Source: an uncultured Verrucomicrobia subdivision 3 bacterium
Lineage (GTDB): Bacteria; Verrucomicrobiota; Verrucomicrobiia; Limisphaerales; UBA11358
Assembly: GCA_903922735.1 (NCBI GenBank)
Contig: CAIXUZ010000064.1
Location: 1-61,877, forward strand
Direction of reading: 5' to 3'
Length of the DNA stretch: 61,877 nucleotides
In this document: one piece after another, positions 61,174 through 61,877 of the stretch
How positions within the stretch are numbered: the stretch's first letter is position 1
How the letters are laid out: each line of letters starts with the position of its first letter
Translations under genes and position numbers: made by a program
The notes under the pieces: generated by a model
What the model saw: only the letters and a program-made list of their open reading frames with translations
What the model was told of the DNA's origin: nothing
Database searches by the model: none

Positions 61174-61587
61174 ATGAGACATTTGAAGCGCACGGCCAAA
61201 CTGGGCCGCACCTCGGAACATCGCAACGCGATGCTCGCAAACTTGGTCTGCAGCTTGATCGAACACAAGCGCGTGACGACCTCTTTGGCCAAGGCCAAGG
61301 CGGCCCGTTCCGTCGCGGAAAAGATGGTCACGCTCGGCAAGAAGGGCACGATTGCCCATCGCCGCCTGGCGGTTGCCCGCCTGCATCAGGAATCCGCCGC
61401 CAAGATCCTCTTCAAGGAAATCGCGCCCGCGTTCAAGGATCGCCGCAGCGGTTACACCCGCATCATCAAGCTTGGCCAGCGCCAGGGCGACGCCGCCCAG
61501 CTCGCCATTCTCGAATGGGTGGACACCGTGGTTCCCGCCGCTCCCGCCGCGCCGGCCGCTGAAACCAAGCCGGAAGAAAAGAAGTAA
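61174..61587 (+). CDS. rplQ: 50S ribosomal protein L17
   Basis: 137 residues. It begins MRHLKRTAKLGRTSEHRNAM, the L17 signature, with ANLVCSLIEHKRVTTSLAKA and RRSGYTRIIKLGQRQGDAAQ. The last 20 residues are an Ala/Pro/Lys-rich tail. Preceded by AAGGAATTCCC. It is the last gene of the operon, followed by a strong terminator. Confidence 0.97.
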   Translation: MRHLKRTAKLGRTSEHRNAMLANLVCSLIEHKRVTTSLAKAKAARSVAEKMVTLGKKGTIAHRRLAVARLHQESAAKILFKEIAPAFKDRRSGYTRIIKLGQRQGDAAQLAILEWVDTVVPAAPAAPAAETKPEEKK

Positions 61588-61603
61588 TCTGATTTGAAAC
61601 CCC

Positions 61604-61637
61604 AAGCCCGCTCGCAAGAGCGGGCTTTTTTGTTTTC
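61604..61637 (+). terminator. Intrinsic terminator of the ribosomal protein operon
   Basis: A perfect 10-bp stem (AAGCCCGCTC at 61604-61613 with 61618-61627), loop GCAA and a following T-rich stretch TTTTTTGTTTT. It begins 17 bases after the rplQ stop. Confidence 0.92.
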
Positions 61638-61803
61638 CGGGCAAAAGAAAACCCTGCTTCTCGTCGCAAAAAATCGGGAATTCGGATGAAATCGCGCCGC
61701 TGAGATTATTTCAACTTAAGCCTTGACGGGTTTTGGCGGTTGATAAAAAATTATTTCTAATGGTCTTGGGACTCGCGACATTCGGTGAAGTGTCTGGTAG
61801 TTG
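61638..61803. other. Intergenic after the ribosomal operon
   Basis: No gene is seen. AT-rich in the middle (TGATAAAAAATTATTTCTAA near 61741-61760). A TTGACG word lies at 61723-61728 but no well-spaced -10 box, so no promoter is called. Confidence 0.4.
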
Positions 61804-61877
61804 CGGAACCGCGCAATCGGAACCGCGCAATCGGAACCGCGCAATCGGAACCGCGCAATCGGAACCGCGCAATCGGA
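61804..61877. repeat. 14-bp tandem repeat running off the right edge
   Basis: Five identical copies plus part of a sixth of CGGAACCGCGCAAT follow one another from 61804 to the window end, without a single difference. The array certainly continues beyond the window or is cut by the assembly edge. It carries no reading frame of interest. Confidence 0.9.

Noticed and set aside
60163..61644. Minus-strand open frame of 493 codons
   Set aside because: Antisense shadow of rpoA and rplQ that also runs through the terminator.
61723..61760. Possible promoter with TTGACG
   Set aside because: No -10 box lies at an acceptable distance; AT-richness alone is not enough.

Overview
The window looks like a chromosomal segment of a Gram-negative member of the Verrucomicrobiota, probably the Pedosphaera/Limisphaerales side of the phylum. 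This rests on protein families (lpxA for lipid A, GYF_2/DUF4190 membrane proteins, heparinase II/III and GH16 polysaccharide enzymes, a LarA-type enzyme in a hexuronate cluster), on the many short hairpin-forming intergenic repeats, and on ribosomal protein genes that mostly lack Shine-Dalgarno sequences. Species cannot be assigned from sequence reading alone.

Layout. 1-9470 is visibly more AT-rich and looks like the right part of an integrated element. It holds a giant secreted multidomain protein and a lipoprotein, then three small unknown genes on the minus strand, an integrase remnant, and the displaced 3' half of a tRNA (Tyr-like) with its terminator at 9420-9515. 9744-18930 is ordinary chromosome: a U32/RlhA-type protein, a heparinase II/III-like lyase, lpxA followed by three small membrane-protein genes (one with a C11 tract frameshift), a cysteine-cluster protein, a Nudix hydrolase and two small unknowns. 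18960-26686 (minus) is a cell-shape operon, mreB-mreC-mreD-mrdA-rodA-RNase E/G, closed by a strong terminator. 26943-33469 (plus) is a hexuronate catabolism operon: uxaC, an MFS transporter with an inserted DUF805 domain, a PfkB-family kinase, a mannonate-type SDR and a LarA-family nickel-pincer epimerase. 33802-48367 is mixed housekeeping and unknown genes (SGNH hydrolase, tRNA-Thr, mazG, proB, a Tat-exported TIM-barrel-like protein, an AsmA-like protein, hisF, GH16, DUF486, dsbD/scsB). It also contains two notable non-coding stretches: a 12-unit array of 21-bp palindromes (42941-43192) and a cluster of hairpins (44684-44857).

48596-61637 is one long plus-strand ribosomal protein operon, from rplB through secY, map, infA, rpmJ and rpoA to rplQ, ended by a strong intrinsic terminator. 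It starts at rplB (rpsJ-rplC-rplD-rplW are not upstream) and lacks rpmD and adk. Similar small hairpins stand directly before rplE (L5) and rplR (L18), the two 5S rRNA-binding proteins of the operon. A 14-bp tandem repeat runs off the right edge.

The most interesting candidates are the 21-bp palindrome array, the paired hairpins before the L5 and L18 genes, the MFS-DUF805 fusion beside a LarA-type epimerase in the uronate operon, the poly-C frameshift, and the in-frame insertion of interspersed-repeat sequence into the U32 protein.
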